Source: Larus michahellis
Lineage: Eukaryota; Chordata; Aves; Charadriiformes; Laridae
DNA: 64,000 nt
Assembly (NCBI RefSeq): GCF_964199755.1
Contig: NC_133896.1
Coordinates: 89,946,215 to 90,010,214 of the forward strand
Direction of reading: 5' to 3'
Of this stretch, positions 26,601-37,700 are shown piece after piece. Position numbers and translations under genes: made by a program. Below the pieces are notes generated by a model, which saw only the letters and a program-made list of their open reading frames with translations, searched no databases and was not told the DNA's origin. The stretch's first letter is position 1. Each line of letters begins with the position of its first letter.

Positions 26601-28430
26601 CACCTTCAATTCGGATATCTTACTCCAGTGACACAGAGCAGATTTGTGGTCATGAATCTGGCTCTTGGCTTCCACATTGGGAGAAGCTGCTTCGTCATTA
26701 CTTCTAATATTTAATTTTTCATGGAAGCATCTGTGCAGTTGGCATAGGGATGATATTAGATGATGATAAACAAGCACAGAAGCATAATTACAAGTGAAAA
26801 GGTGAAAGTTCACAAGGATCCCTTTTTGAAGATGTTGCCCTTCAGAAGGAAAACTGCTGAAAAGACCCTTCTGGAAATATTCAGCCTGGCACTGTAGATC
26901 GTATTCCTTATTGTGTGTGATGATCCTGACTCTTAGGTCAGACCTTCTTTCGATAAACACTGCACCATTGTATTTCCTCATATGTTCTGTCAGTCAGGAT
27001 CTCAGTTTAAAAAAAAAAAAAAAAAAAAGGCAAGCTTGCTAAAAGATGGGTACCTATGGAGGATCTTTAGCTTTCTTGGAGTATACAAGGACATATATAG
27101 ATAGTGTGGTGTTTGGATCAAGGTGATTCCCTTTCCTGAGTGCTACGCAGGTAGTATCAGTACTGTACAGATTATAAATGTATAGAATCAGGGAAGATAA
27201 AAGGCACAAGCATAGTGATTTCTCTAAGAGCACCTTAACAAATATAAATAACGTGATACTTCTAATACGTGCTAGAGAGCAAGTCACCAAGGCAATTGGA
27301 GTGTTTTGTTGGTTTAGCAAACCTTTTTATTACAGTACGACTTTTTAAAAGTTGAGGTAGTTAATTTTTAGACATTTCTAGTGGATTCCTTGATGGAAAA
27401 TAAACTTGTAGCACGATTTCATGAAATAGAATGACAGGGCCAATTGCGAAATATTTTTTTAAAAGTTAGTAAGAAGCCTCATTTTTCACTTAGGACAAAA
27501 CTCATATTTGCAAAGTCTTTGAAAATAAGAGCCTTTCTAGAAAGAGTGGCCTGTGATGTTAACAAGGTAAAGATCACCCTACCAGCAGATATAATTATTG
27601 AGATGATGGTCTCTCTGCTACAGCACGCCATAAAACTCACTAGGTGGAGCTCTAAGGTACCAGGTAATCCCTCTGGGGACCTACATGGAAGAAACGCTTA
27701 GTGTATCTATGGGAAGACTCGGGCATGGAATTCACAACCGCACCTCGGCGTAGTCACACAAAAATAAGGGGCTGGAATTAAAATAATAATACCCCTGCCC
27801 CACCCCTAAAGGATTAAGGACGGGAATGCCCAAAGCAGAGGTGTAAACATTCAGAAAGCAATCAGTTTTTGCGCTGTGCGCTCCTCATTTAGTTTTATGA
27901 AGGAAAAAGATAGTGGCATGTATTTTTACTAACCAAGCAGCTGGGCTGAGCAACTTTTCTTACGTTTCCTTCCCATCTTGTCAGGCTTAAAGAGACTTTC
28001 TGGGCAAGTGTATTGTACTGAAACTTGCATACATTTGGAAGGAACTTGACAAAAAGAGGCATCTAAGGCTATGGCGGGGTGCATTTATTATCCAGATGAC
28101 AAGTGGATATTGCAAACAAGGGAGAGCCTTGCGGGGGAGTTAGGAGAACCTAAAGTAGCAAAGCATTTCAGCGGGGTGGGGTGTCTATGAAAGGTGTAAA
28201 GCGAATAGGGGTGTAGAGTCCTAACAAGGGATGTCTGCAAGTTGTTGCGGTTATTTAAAAGCAATCTGTCTGGAAGACCTCAGTGTCACACAATTTCCCT
28301 CTGAGGGGTTAAATTTAACATCTTTGGGTTTAAAACCGAAGGATTTTTCTCCTTCAGGGGTGGTGGTGACAACGACACTCACAAAAACACGGCTGCAGCA
28401 GGGGCAGGTTACATCCTCCATGATGATTTT
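20661..28430. other. Intergenic DNA upstream of SCUBE1
   Basis: No coding region is supported. Open frames of 60-130 codons on both strands lack domains and overlap each other, as expected by chance; the longest, 26589-26981 on the minus strand, has no recognisable family. Low-complexity features include an A18 run at about 27009-27027. Base composition becomes GC-richer from about 28.4 kb on approach to the CpG island. Confidence 0.5.
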
Positions 28431-29129
28431 GGGGAAGGCGTCTGGGCCGGGGCAGGCCGTGGCTGCAGGGGTCACCTGGGGAGCCGGGGTTGCCTCGAGT
28501 GCAGCGGGGCTGGGAGGGGCGAGGCCGGGAGAAGGCCGGCCGGGGTGGCCGGCTGGAGAGGGGCAAAACGCTGGAGAAATCCAGCGGCTGGTCAACGGCC
28601 CGAGGCGAGCGGGAACGGCAGCGCCAGGAGTGAGGCGAGGCTAAGAATAAGGCGGGCGGGGAGGGGGGGAGTGAGGGGGCACACACCAAAAAAAAAAAAA
28701 AAAGTTTTCTTTTAGGCTGAGCCCGGGAAGGGGTGTAGGGGGGAAATCCCTCTCAGCCGTTGTCAAGGAGATGGGCGGCCGGTTTCGCCCGCCTTCAAAG
28801 CCGGCAGCTCGGGAGGAGCCATTTCCTCCCGGCTCCCTGCGAGGGTTTGCGACCCGCGGAGCCGCCCCCCGCCGCTGGGGGGCGCCCTCCCGAGGAGGGG
28901 TGGGGTGGCTCTAACGGTCCGCCCGCGCGCCCCGGCCCCTGAGGGGAACAAAGCTGGCGGCTGGCGCAGCCGGTGACGCCCGAAGACGAAGCCCGGTAGC
29001 GGCCCCCAACGGCTCTCCCCTACCTGTTGGGAGCCGTGAGCGGTGGCTAGCAGGGGCGCGGGCACGTCGCCGAGAAGCACCGCGCGCCTGACTAACAAGA
29101 CGCTTCTCGGGGCGGGGAAGGGCTCCTCT

Positions 29130-29410
29130 GTCTCGCCGACCGCCCCTCGCCCCCGGCGGCGGCGGGGCTCGGGGGCAGCCCCGGGGGCGGTGGTTGGGGC
29201 GGGAGCGGTGGGGCAGGCCTGCGGGGCGGTGGGGGGGGCGGCCCGGCCCGCCCTAGCCCGCCCCGGCGGCCGGCACCGCCCCCGCCGCGGGAGCCCCGGC
29301 GAATCAGCGGGGCGCTGTCAGGGCGTCAGCGCCGGCGGCTCCGCGCGGCCGGCCCCGAGCGCGTCCCTTATCGCAGACAGGCACCGGGGGCCGGGGATCG
29401 CATCATTATC
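29130..29410 (+). promoter_or_regulatory. SCUBE1: SCUBE1 core promoter and 5' UTR region
   Basis: Several GC boxes (GGGGCGG or CCGCCC) lie at about 29184-29201, 29223-29241 and 29250-29285, typical of Sp/KLF-driven CpG-island promoters. I see no TATA box in the 250 bases before the start codon. A half-site resembling a REST element (GGCGCTGTC at about 29311) is present without its partner half. The transcription start cannot be fixed from sequence alone. It probably lies within a few hundred bases of 29411. Confidence 0.6.
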
Positions 29411-29498
29411 ATGGGCACTGTTTGCTTTTCGCGGCGCTGCTGTTTGCTTTTCGCTCTCGCCTGGGCCGGCAGGTTGGCGGGAGGCAGCGGGGGCGCAG
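29411..29498 (+). CDS. SCUBE1: SCUBE1 exon 1 (coding part): signal peptide
   Basis: This exon encodes 29 residues plus one base. The start at 29411 has A at -3 and G at +4. The peptide has a short basic stretch (SRR), a hydrophobic core (CLLFALAWA) and a small-residue end. The motif GRLAGGSG is the same as in human SCUBE1 as I remember it, and helps separate it from SCUBE2 and SCUBE3. It would direct the protein to the secretory pathway, and cleavage probably falls near the LAGGS region. The donor is GCAG|GTAAGAG after 29498, and the leftover G joins AT of exon 2 to make the Asp that opens the first EGF module (phase 1). The bird leader is a few residues shorter than the human one before DVDEC. 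The 5' UTR extends leftwards by an unknown distance. Confidence 0.88.
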
Positions 29499-32301
29499 GT
29501 AAGAGGGGGGCTCCGCCACCGTGCCGCCTTCCCCAGGCTCGGGCGGCGCGGAGCCGTGGCCCCGGGGGGAAACCGTGTTTGTCCGCTCTCCTCTCCCTGG
29601 TGTAAGGTGTTGAGGGGGAGGTCACTTCTTGCTGATAGTACTGCCGGGGGTGTTGGAAGTTGTGGTGGGGAGGTGTTTTCTCGCGTGTTTGACACTGCCG
29701 GAGCCAAGGGACGTCTGGAGGGAGAGACTGGGAAGAAAAAGTTACTTTCATTAAGTGCCTACGAGATAAATCTGTGCTAAACCCTAGAGACTCCGCAGGG
29801 GAAGCGTTGGCTGTTATATCTTCATAGGTTTTTGCGTGTCTGCGCGTTAACCCAAAGACCTGCTGTTTCTTAACAGCCGCGCTTGTATCTGTTTAATAGC
29901 AGTAATGATATTAAGTCTTTGCTCCGGTGTTTAAAAAAAAAAAAACAACCCAACCCCATCTGCCTAGTAATGTTGTAAGCCCAAAGTAATTTCTTAAAGA
30001 TGTGTATGCAGTCTCTGAAGTTGTGCTAGAAATCCTTTAAGGTGAAGGGGGGAGGGGAGGGGGGACGGAAAAAAATCTCTTTTCTTCAGATACAAGAGTT
30101 TAAATGCAACAATGTGAACGAAGTCAGTGTAGAAGTTCTTAAAGTCCAAGAAATGCAATGTGAGATGTGGAGCAGAGCAAGGGGCTCATATTTGGTTTTG
30201 CCCTTTCATTTGACTCATTGGCATTCACGCCTGACTCCCAGGCATCCTCTGGTTGCTGTGAAATGTCCCCCTTGGCTCAATGCAGTTTGAATTTTTGACG
30301 GCACTATAAAGAGTCCAGCCGTCACTTTTGCTGATCTTGATGGGAGATGGGTGCCGGTTTAATGAGTCAAAAATATGAACCAAAGCATTTAAAAACAAAA
30401 AAAAAGCAAAAAACCAACAAACCCAACATCCAATCTTCTTTTCTTTCTGTGCTTGACTGGATCTCTGTCTGATCTGGGCAGCACCCTCGGACCCCTTAAG
30501 CAAATTCACGTAAATCATAGCTAGATCTGAACCTTCTCAGCGGTTAAAATAAATGAATGGACAAGAAAGAAGGAAACAGACCACAGCAGCCCCGCGCTTC
30601 TCCAGAAAATACAGCGCTCTGCGTTTGGGAAGGGGAAAGCGTTCCCCTCTTTCTTTGAAAAAAAAAAAAAAAAGACCACAATACCGAGTTCAGGCAATTC
30701 TCCTGCTGGGATCCCTGAGTTGCCCCGCGGGGCCGTCTTGGTCCGCACCTCTCGGAGAAGTTCTCTGCGCCATGCCGGGATATCTGATTATTTTCCCCTC
30801 TCTAAATAGCCCCCTCCTGCTCCCGGTGACTTTGAAGGATCCGTGTGTTATCAGTGGGGATGGCTGAGTGAGCACTTCTGAAACAATTAGCGTTAGGATT
30901 TCAGGCTAACAATAAAACTGTTTTCACTTTAGTGCACCTTTTTTGAGGATCTGTTAATCTAATTGGCATGAAACCAACCGCACATGTCTCTCGCTGGATG
31001 GCCCCCCTTCCTCCCTCCCTCCCCAACAACCCTCTCTCCTAAATACTTCCTAAAAATCAAGGCGGGGGGGGTGTTTGTGCTCCGGGCAGCACTGCCGGTT
31101 GTTACCCGGCTGCTAACCCGCCCCCCCCAGGCAGTGCGCTCCCTGCTTGCCCCCCTCCCCGCCCCCCCGCGGCAGTCCCAGATGTGGCTGTGGCGTGAAA
31201 TGGTGAGGAAATCCCTGCAAGGTGCGGTATTGACACCGCGGCGGCGGCGGCTGACAGCGGCCCGGCCTGGCGCGGCCGGTCTCCCCGAGGCAGCGCCGGT
31301 CTCCGGTGGTGATACCGCCCCCCCGCAGCCTCTCGCACAGGGCGCTGCGAGTGGGGGGGTGGCCGGGGACCGTCTGTGGGGAGCGCGGAGGGGGCAAGGC
31401 AGGTTAGGCAGGGCTTTAGATATTCCCGTGTTAGCAGCACACCCCATCCCTGAATAGGTCGGAGCTTTTTTTTTTTCTTCTATGTTCACTTCATTAACAT
31501 TCCCACGACTACCAAATCTCGACTCTCTCTCATCCTCCTCCCTCCCCCATCCTCTTTAAATCCGGGGGGAGAAAACGGATGCCCGTCACTGAAATGTTTG
31601 TAAAGGCTTCCTAGGCTGAAAACAAGAAAAGAGGTCTGGGTCCCCCCTTTCAGGGTCCGGCTCACCAGTGAGGCACCCGCCCGGGCAGGGGCCGGGAAGA
31701 CTGCTGGGACTTTTTCCTTCGAAGTGAGTTTTAGTCCATGTAGATGATGTTATTGCAGGTTGCTTTGCTCCGTGCTAGCTTACCGCGTTTCATATGGTCT
31801 TCCATTTATTTATTATTTTTTGCCTCTTAATAAAAAGGATTAATGTGGTTTTGCTGTTCAAATATTTCTTTTTCTCATTCCCCCGCCAGCATAGTTTATT
31901 TACACTAGGGTCTATCTTTCTAAATTAAGAAGATCTCTTTGCTAGAACATGCAAATGGGCTTTTCCCCCCCTCATCTTACAGATCATTTAAACACTCTCT
32001 TGTTTTACTAAGATGTGGATCTCCAGTACCAGACCTATATAAGCCGGCGCTAATTACTAGTATGTCTAATGATTTCCTAATGCAGAAACGTGGGACCGAG
32101 TCCCTCTAGCTTGGTGGAGCACTGCTTATAAATGACTTAAGGAGAATAACACGTTGGTTTGTTCTAGTTATTTAACTTTAGATGTTCCCATTTCCAGGAT
32201 GACAGTGGGAAGGCAGGCAAGCAAACAGCTTCTTCAAGGGTTTTCTGTGTCTCAGGTCTCCCTTCTTATCTGTCCCCTTGGGGTTTGTTCTGTGCTTCCA
32301 G
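29499..32301 (+). other. SCUBE1: SCUBE1 intron 1 (2.8 kb)
   Basis: The intron begins GTAAGAG and ends with a pyrimidine-rich tract and TGCTTCCAG. It contains A runs near 29933, 30398 and 30659. A complex AT-rich stretch at about 30850-30990 (CAATTAGCG, AACAATAAAAC, GTTAATCTAATTGG) could bind homeodomain or SOX factors. A second CpG-rich patch is listed separately. An octamer motif ATGCAAAT lies at 31949-31956, and a TATA-like TATATAAG lies at 32036-32043, about 260 bases before exon 2. Open frames of 100-176 codons in the GC-rich part overlap on both strands and show no domain. Confidence 0.85.
31060..31400. promoter_or_regulatory. CpG-rich patch in SCUBE1 intron 1
   Basis: GC-rich, CpG-bearing sequence of about 340 bases includes a GCGGCGGCGGCGG run at about 31238 and several C runs. 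It is separated from the main island by about 1.4 kb of ordinary sequence. It could be an intronic enhancer or a secondary start region; function is inferred from composition only. Confidence 0.55.
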
Positions 32302-32424
32302 ATGTTGACGAGTGCGCAGAAGCTACGGATGACTGTCACATCGATGCAATTTGCCAAAACACGCCGAAATCCTACAAATGCATCTGTAAGCCAGGCTATA
32401 AAGGCGAAGGGAAACAATGTGAAG
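32302..32424 (+). CDS. SCUBE1: SCUBE1 exon 2: first calcium-binding EGF module
   Basis: This 123-base exon encodes one whole EGF-like module. It starts DVDEC and has six cysteines at module positions 5, 12, 18, 27, 29 and 40. The D-x-D-E calcium-binding start and the C-x-N-x4-Y-x-C pattern in [10 protein letters not shown] fit the Asp/Asn beta-hydroxylation consensus. The segment [18 protein letters not shown] and the end [12 protein letters not shown] agree with SCUBE1 as I remember it and less well with SCUBE2 or SCUBE3. Acceptor TTCCAG|AT and donor GAAG|GTAAGG are both canonical, and both ends are phase 1. SCUBE1 is a secreted and cell-surface glycoprotein of roughly 1,000 residues with nine EGF modules, a spacer, cysteine-rich repeats and a CUB domain; it is known from endothelium and platelets and from BMP/Hedgehog-related signalling. 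Confidence 0.95.
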
Positions 32425-32685
32425 GTAAGGACAGCTCGGCTCCTCTCCTGTCTCTCCTCCCCTCCCTTCTCTTATTTGTTTGCTCTTTAAAAGCTTTTGT
32501 AAATAGCTGAATTCCTGAAACGATTAATGCAGATTTACAGCTGCTTAACCTCAAATCTCGGTGTTTATTGGCAAGCATCCCCCTGCTGCTTTTGCTAATT
32601 GTCCGGCATCACAAACATCGTGTCCGCCAGCCTGCTTCTAAAAATAAAAACAAAATTAAAAAATAAAAGTAAAAAAAAAAAAGCG

Positions 32686-33075
32686 GGGGGCCGTGCCCCA
32701 CCGAGGCTGCTGCCGGGTCAGCACCGACGAGGGCTCGAAGCGCCGCGCCGAGCACGTGGGCCCGCCCCGGGGGGCGCGGCCGGGCCGGGGACCCGTCTGT
32801 GTCTGTCTCCCGGCAGAGAGCGGGCGGGGACGGCGGGCCGCCGGGAGGAGCCGGGGCCGCCGTGCCTGGGGGTGGCCGTCCCTCCCGGCTGCCGGCGCCC
32901 GGGGAGGCCTCATGCCTTCTCCCGCAGCCGGGCAGCCCGCGGGGCTACGGGGAGCCTGGGCCGCCTCCCTCGGCCCCCGCCCGGCCTTGCGGTCCCCCCG
33001 GCCTGGCCCGGTGCGGCGGTGCGGGCTGTCCTGGTCCCTGTCCTCGGGTCCCTCTGAGGCCCAGGGAAGCTTGCA
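32686..33075. promoter_or_regulatory. CpG-rich islet at the start of intron 2
   Basis: About 390 bases of very GC-rich sequence with frequent CpG begin abruptly after an A-rich stretch (about 32638-32684) and end as abruptly near 33075. It begins 260 bases after exon 2. No tandem period was seen. It could be an internal promoter or a methylation-free enhancer. An origin from an inserted sequence is also possible because of the sharp edges. The open frames over it on both strands are composition artefacts. Confidence 0.6.
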
Positions 33076-34499
33076 CCTTCCGCCTGGCTAACAGTCATTT
33101 ACCATCATCCTTCTCACGCATCCTCCCCGGGCTAGTTACAGTGGGTGTTTTTCTGTATCAGCTCAGACAAGACACTGGAGCTTGCCTCTCTTTGATACTA
33201 TGCATTTACCATGAGCATGTATTTTTAGTTTGTGGAACACTGTTTTAAAAGGAACTATTTCAGATTATTGTACTTACACAGACTTTAAAAAGTTGTTTTA
33301 CTTCTGTATGTCCTTACATCAGTCCTTGCAATTGAAAAAGACCTAGCATGTTTTTATTAGACACTGCGTACACTCATATTTTAGATTTTATGAACTCCAT
33401 CATGTCTATTGAACCTCAGCAGAGAGAGTGTTCCCTGGTGAAAAGAACGAATATTGTAATCACAGCAGAATGCTGTACAAATAAGAGATGCAGGATAATT
33501 GGGGGTTTTTTCCTACTTGTAGATGCTTAGCAGCTATAAAAATTCTCCTTCCAAGTCCCTCTCTATGGCAGACTGAAACTTTTTCAAAAGGTATATGACC
33601 AGTCCATTAAAAAGATTAAAGACCTAGAAATGACTTTGCTGAAGTCTACAAAAATTTGAAACCACATATTATTCTCCATGGACTTCCAAAGTGTTTGTTC
33701 AAGTGCCCTCATAAAGCATTTTTGTGGTTGTCATATTTTTCTGTCTTGGACTTAAATTGACAGAGACAAATTCCTGCTGTCCACCTCTTGGTGCTCTAGC
33801 GTCTCTGAGTTGCTGTTCATTTGGAAGCCAGATTTTCTTTCTTGCAAATAGAATAATCCTTCACCACTTCTTCCTCTATTCATTCCTTCCAGGGAAAGAG
33901 CTCTGTGCAGAGAAAATGCAAGGCCACAGCTGTGGGGCATTCTCAGAGTTGGTCCTCCTTGTTGTATTGGTTTTCCACATCAAACGTTTACTAAGCTTTA
34001 ACTGCTCATATTTTAGCTGTTGAGCTCTGCTTAATGGTAGACCTGGCTGATACTCGTGCTTATTTAATATACATATTTCTCTTTGCCTGACTTACCTTGT
34101 CTCAGTAAAAAAGAGAGCTCAGTAAGTAGTAAAAAATCAGATGTCTCTGTGGAATGATGTATAGAATCATGGAATTTCTGTGGCTGATGTCAAACTCATA
34201 TCTAATGGATTTAGTGTCTGCCAAGCTTGATAAGTAAAGCAGTCTGGGGCTGACTGCAACACATTCTGCATGAATGTTAATTGTTCAGCGTTAGTCAGGT
34301 AAATGAATGTCAGGTGCCTAAACCAGGTATTACTATACGTGATATATGACTTTTTTTTTTTTTTACAATGTTACACTAACAGTTCTAAAGATGTTGCATC
34401 AGCTCTGTATCTTAAATTTGTAATTAATACCAAAATTTGGGATAAGTGGAAAGCTTGAAATATTTTTTGATGCTTCCTTTCTGGAGCTTATTTTAGATT
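33076..34499. other. Intronic DNA, nothing recognised
   Basis: AT-rich intronic sequence without gene or named repeat. A short ATAGAATCATGGAATTTC at about 34161 resembles a CR1 tail but lacks the adjoining CR1 3' sequence. Confidence 0.5.
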
Positions 34500-34715
34500 A
34501 CTTATGTAGTACCTCTTAATTTGATCCCAAAGTACTTTGAAACTTTGTTACTGAAGTTACATACCTTCAGTGGCAGGCAGATATCATGTCTTTTTTATGA
34601 GTGAGTAATCTCAAAACTATAGAGGTGAAGGAATGGTCATACAAGTCAGTGGCAGACGTAAGTTCTGTCTCAGGTCTGCTGTTCACAGAGAGTGGGTTTA
34701 TTTTGCATCCTGAGG
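34500..34715 (-). repeat. Ancient MIR/L2-like retroposon relic
   Basis: Blocks occur in the order of the reverse-complemented consensus: GTAGTACCTCTTAATTTGAT, CCCAAAGTACTTTGAAAC, a gap, AGTAATCTCAAAACTATAGA, GGTGAAGGAATGGTCATACA, AGTCAGTGGCAGACGTAAGT and CTCAGGTCTGCTGTTCAC. This is the same type as the relic at 9706-9910, and again strongly diverged. Confidence 0.5.
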
Positions 34716-37700
34716 TCAAGTATTCAAAACCTACAGAAATGAACAGTCTAACAGTATTGATTGATATTTAATATTCTGTCACAAGGCAACACCAGTAATC
34801 AGCCATTAAAATTTTTCTTTTAAGGTAAAAGTGACTGTGCTTGTAATAACAAAGATGAAATACACCAAATGGTTTTTGTTGTGCTAAAACCAAAGCTGAG
34901 TCATTAAACAATTCTGAGTCTTTACAACTAGCTTTTCTAAATAAGCTTTTTGATCACTGAAATAGTTACCTATGAGAAAAGGATGTCTTTTGTACAGATA
35001 ATGTGCCTCTTCAATTTTGTAGAAATCCATCTATATTGCTTCACATCTAAAGGACATTCGTTATAGCATAACTATCTCCATCATAGTGCAGGCTCTCATA
35101 TACAGCTATATTTTACTAAACAAGCAGAATCACAATTTATATAGTGCAGTGATCTTAAAGAAATTATAATATATGATCACATTTATTCTAATAAATTATA
35201 GTAAGCTGACAGTTTATGTTATATTGAGGCATTACAATTAATTTAGAAAGGTATGCATGTTAATTTACTTTAAATGTCAGTCAAATATTGCTTTCATTCA
35301 CTTAAAATCCATTTTTAGAGAAAGGGGTAGAGTATGGGAGCTAACATGATTTGGATGATTAAGTTTTATAAAAGCAATGGAGCACATATTTGTACAAATA
35401 TGTCCAGTATGTGAATAGGTATTTGTGTACTCTTGCATATTTATTTATAGTTTTTTATTTAAAAAAATAGTTTAAAAAAATGGGATCTTTAGCCTAATGC
35501 AATAAATGCGGAGCCCAGGCCCTTGTGCAGGATTTTGTGCATATTTTGCTGCTCTGACCTAAAGGGTGGGGAGAAATACGTAAGACAGAAACATTCCTTT
35601 GAGGACCTGTGGAGAGCTCTAGCAGAAATTATACTGAAATGAAACATTTTCTTGACAGTTTGTTAAATTCCTTTAACAGGGAATTTGTTTCTGAACTTTG
35701 CTTTTCTCCCAAAATGTCTTTTGGATTGTGTTTCTCCAGAGTTTTTGAGGATTGAGGATTATTTATCAGTTTGCAGATCTACCCTACCTTTTTTCTTCTT
35801 TTTTTCTGGGTAGCCTTCTTGCTTGATCTAGCTGACCTGTTTCTTTCCACAGAGCACAGTTGTTTCTCCAGACAGAAGAGTTGCTCCTTCTTCCTGTGTC
35901 CTGGCTCCTGCTTCCCTCTGTAGATTTCAGTTTTTTTTTTTCCCAACCAGCTATATGTCAAGCCATATGGTCAGCATTACCATGATGATATTTCCCCATG
36001 TCCCATAGTATATCAATATCCTCTGACCACAAATTCTCCAGCTGGCGTTTTCATAGGACAGAATAATGTGTCCAACCCAGGTAATCTCTAAAAAAATACT
36101 GCTTTCAAGTGCCCATTTCTATTCATTGATAACTGATTCAGTTCCCCTGGCAGACCTACTGTTACCTAGGAAATCTTCCCTGTTGTGCTTTTAGTCAGTA
36201 TCTCAAATGCAGTGGCCTGCACTCAGCTGCAAGCACACTCTTTTATGCTCCCTAGGTCTTTGTCCTTACGTTCTCTACATTGACTTTTGGTCTCCCCACA
36301 GGTTAGTATCTCAATAAAATTGTTAGCTGGAAAGTTGTGTCAAAGCAATGGAAATTCCAGAGGGTTCAAAAGGATTCTAAGTCCTAAGGTTCCTTAGGCC
36401 TTGACAGGGCCTCCTTTGTCCCTGATGCCAATGTTGTGTTTGCTGTTTTAGGGTTCTCTGTCACTGCACGGTTTATGAAGGGGTTTGCCTCTCAAACCTA
36501 TTTAATTTTTTTTTGCCCATGCTGCTTCTCAGGCTATTCCAAACCCTCACACCATTAATGGTTAAAATACTCTGTATAATTTTTGGTTGATGTTTATCTC
36601 TGCCCATTTTATATCCAGTTAGTATGTTAACTTTCTTCTCTATTTTAAACATTTTTTTTTCTCTCAGACTACTGTTTATCCCCAGTGTGACTGTGATTTC
36701 AGTGAGTTGCTCTAGCTGTAGCGTCTGTTTCTTTTGGATGATATGTTATGTGTAGGACTCTTTCTCTACAGTACGTAGAAGATGTGTTTGGGTGGATGTG
36801 ATTGTTTCCTTAAGACATGTTCACTGGGATCTGTTGCTTCTGGGTTGCAAAACTCTGCTCTGAGCTTTCCCATATTGAGTAAGATTTCCCTCTTTGTGCT
36901 TTTTTTCTGGTGTCTTTCATAGTATTTGCATAACCGTTCTTCAGTTCTTTTAATAATTGGTCTCATACAGTTGTTGTCATGTTACTTGAACTCTTTGTAC
37001 AGAAGATAAATGCTCACAACTTTCACCTGTACTTTTTTTATGATTCTTTTATTCCTGCTGTGAAGCATCATAATGTTGTCGATGAACTTCTTGCTGAGGG
37101 CAACATACATGTACCATGGCAAAATATCTTGACAGCGTGTGCCCTGAGAGGGTGATTTTCTGTCTCTGTTCGAAAACGGCGCTATATCAGCAGCAGTTCT
37201 GCTTGACTGCTAGTTGAGTTGGCCTGTACAGTTCTGGTGATGTAAGGTTGTCATATGCTGATGTACTTGCAGTCCTTTTCCTGATGCGAGTAATCATTCC
37301 AGGTAAACAGGCAGGTGGTCATGGTAATCTGCAAAGAGGGCTGTTATTCTTGATTACCCCAGTGATAGCACCTCACTGGGTTTAAGCTTGATACGATCTC
37401 AAAATAATATGAACCATTCCTGCCTCAATCACAGGTATACTCAGCCCCACAGTAGGTTATATTCTGCATATGTCCATTTGGAAACACAGACTGATCGTCC
37501 TTTCTGAACCCCAGTGCTCATCTAAGGACTGCTTAGCTGAAGGGAGCTTCTGGAAAATGTACAGCCCAACAATCTAGCAAGGCACCTCCTAATCTGGGTC
37601 TGATGTGCTGCTCATCGTGATTTCTGCAATAGTTCCTAACATTTGTCTGCGTACAGTGGATGGAAGTAGTCAATATGGTATCTGGAAAAATACTTGCATT

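Larger units (their letters stand above)
28440..29600. promoter_or_regulatory. CpG island over the SCUBE1 start
   Basis: The GC content rises sharply and CpG dinucleotides become frequent, in contrast to the AT-rich flanks on both sides. The island covers the 5' flank, exon 1 and the beginning of intron 1. An A-run at about 28688-28703 interrupts its left part. Such islands mark constitutively accessible, usually TATA-less promoters. Long open frames here (for example 245 codons at 29043-29780, + strand) are by-products of the high GC content. Confidence 0.9.

Noticed and set aside
26589..26981. 130-codon minus-strand open frame
   Set aside because: No family resemblance and ordinary intergenic composition.
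29311..29331. REST/RE1 silencer element in the SCUBE1 5' flank
   Set aside because: Only the GGCGCTGTC half matches; the other half does not fit the consensus at canonical spacing.
29043..29780. 245-codon open frame on the + strand over the CpG island, with long overlapping frames on the other strand
   Set aside because: High GC content removes stop codons in all frames. The translation is Ala/Gly/Arg/Pro-rich without domains, and the true SCUBE1 exon 1 reads in another frame.
30959..31489. 176-codon minus-strand and 157-codon plus-strand frames in intron 1
   Set aside because: They overlap each other in GC-rich DNA and have no domain or family resemblance.
32599..33248. Overlapping 130-150-codon frames in the intron 2 CpG islet
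   Set aside because: Composition artefact; the translations are low-complexity Pro/Gly/Arg/Ala-rich.
34161..34185. Another CR1 tail (ATAGAATCATGGAATTTC)
   Set aside because: The adjoining GGTTGGAAGGGACC-type sequence of CR1 is missing, so the match is too short.
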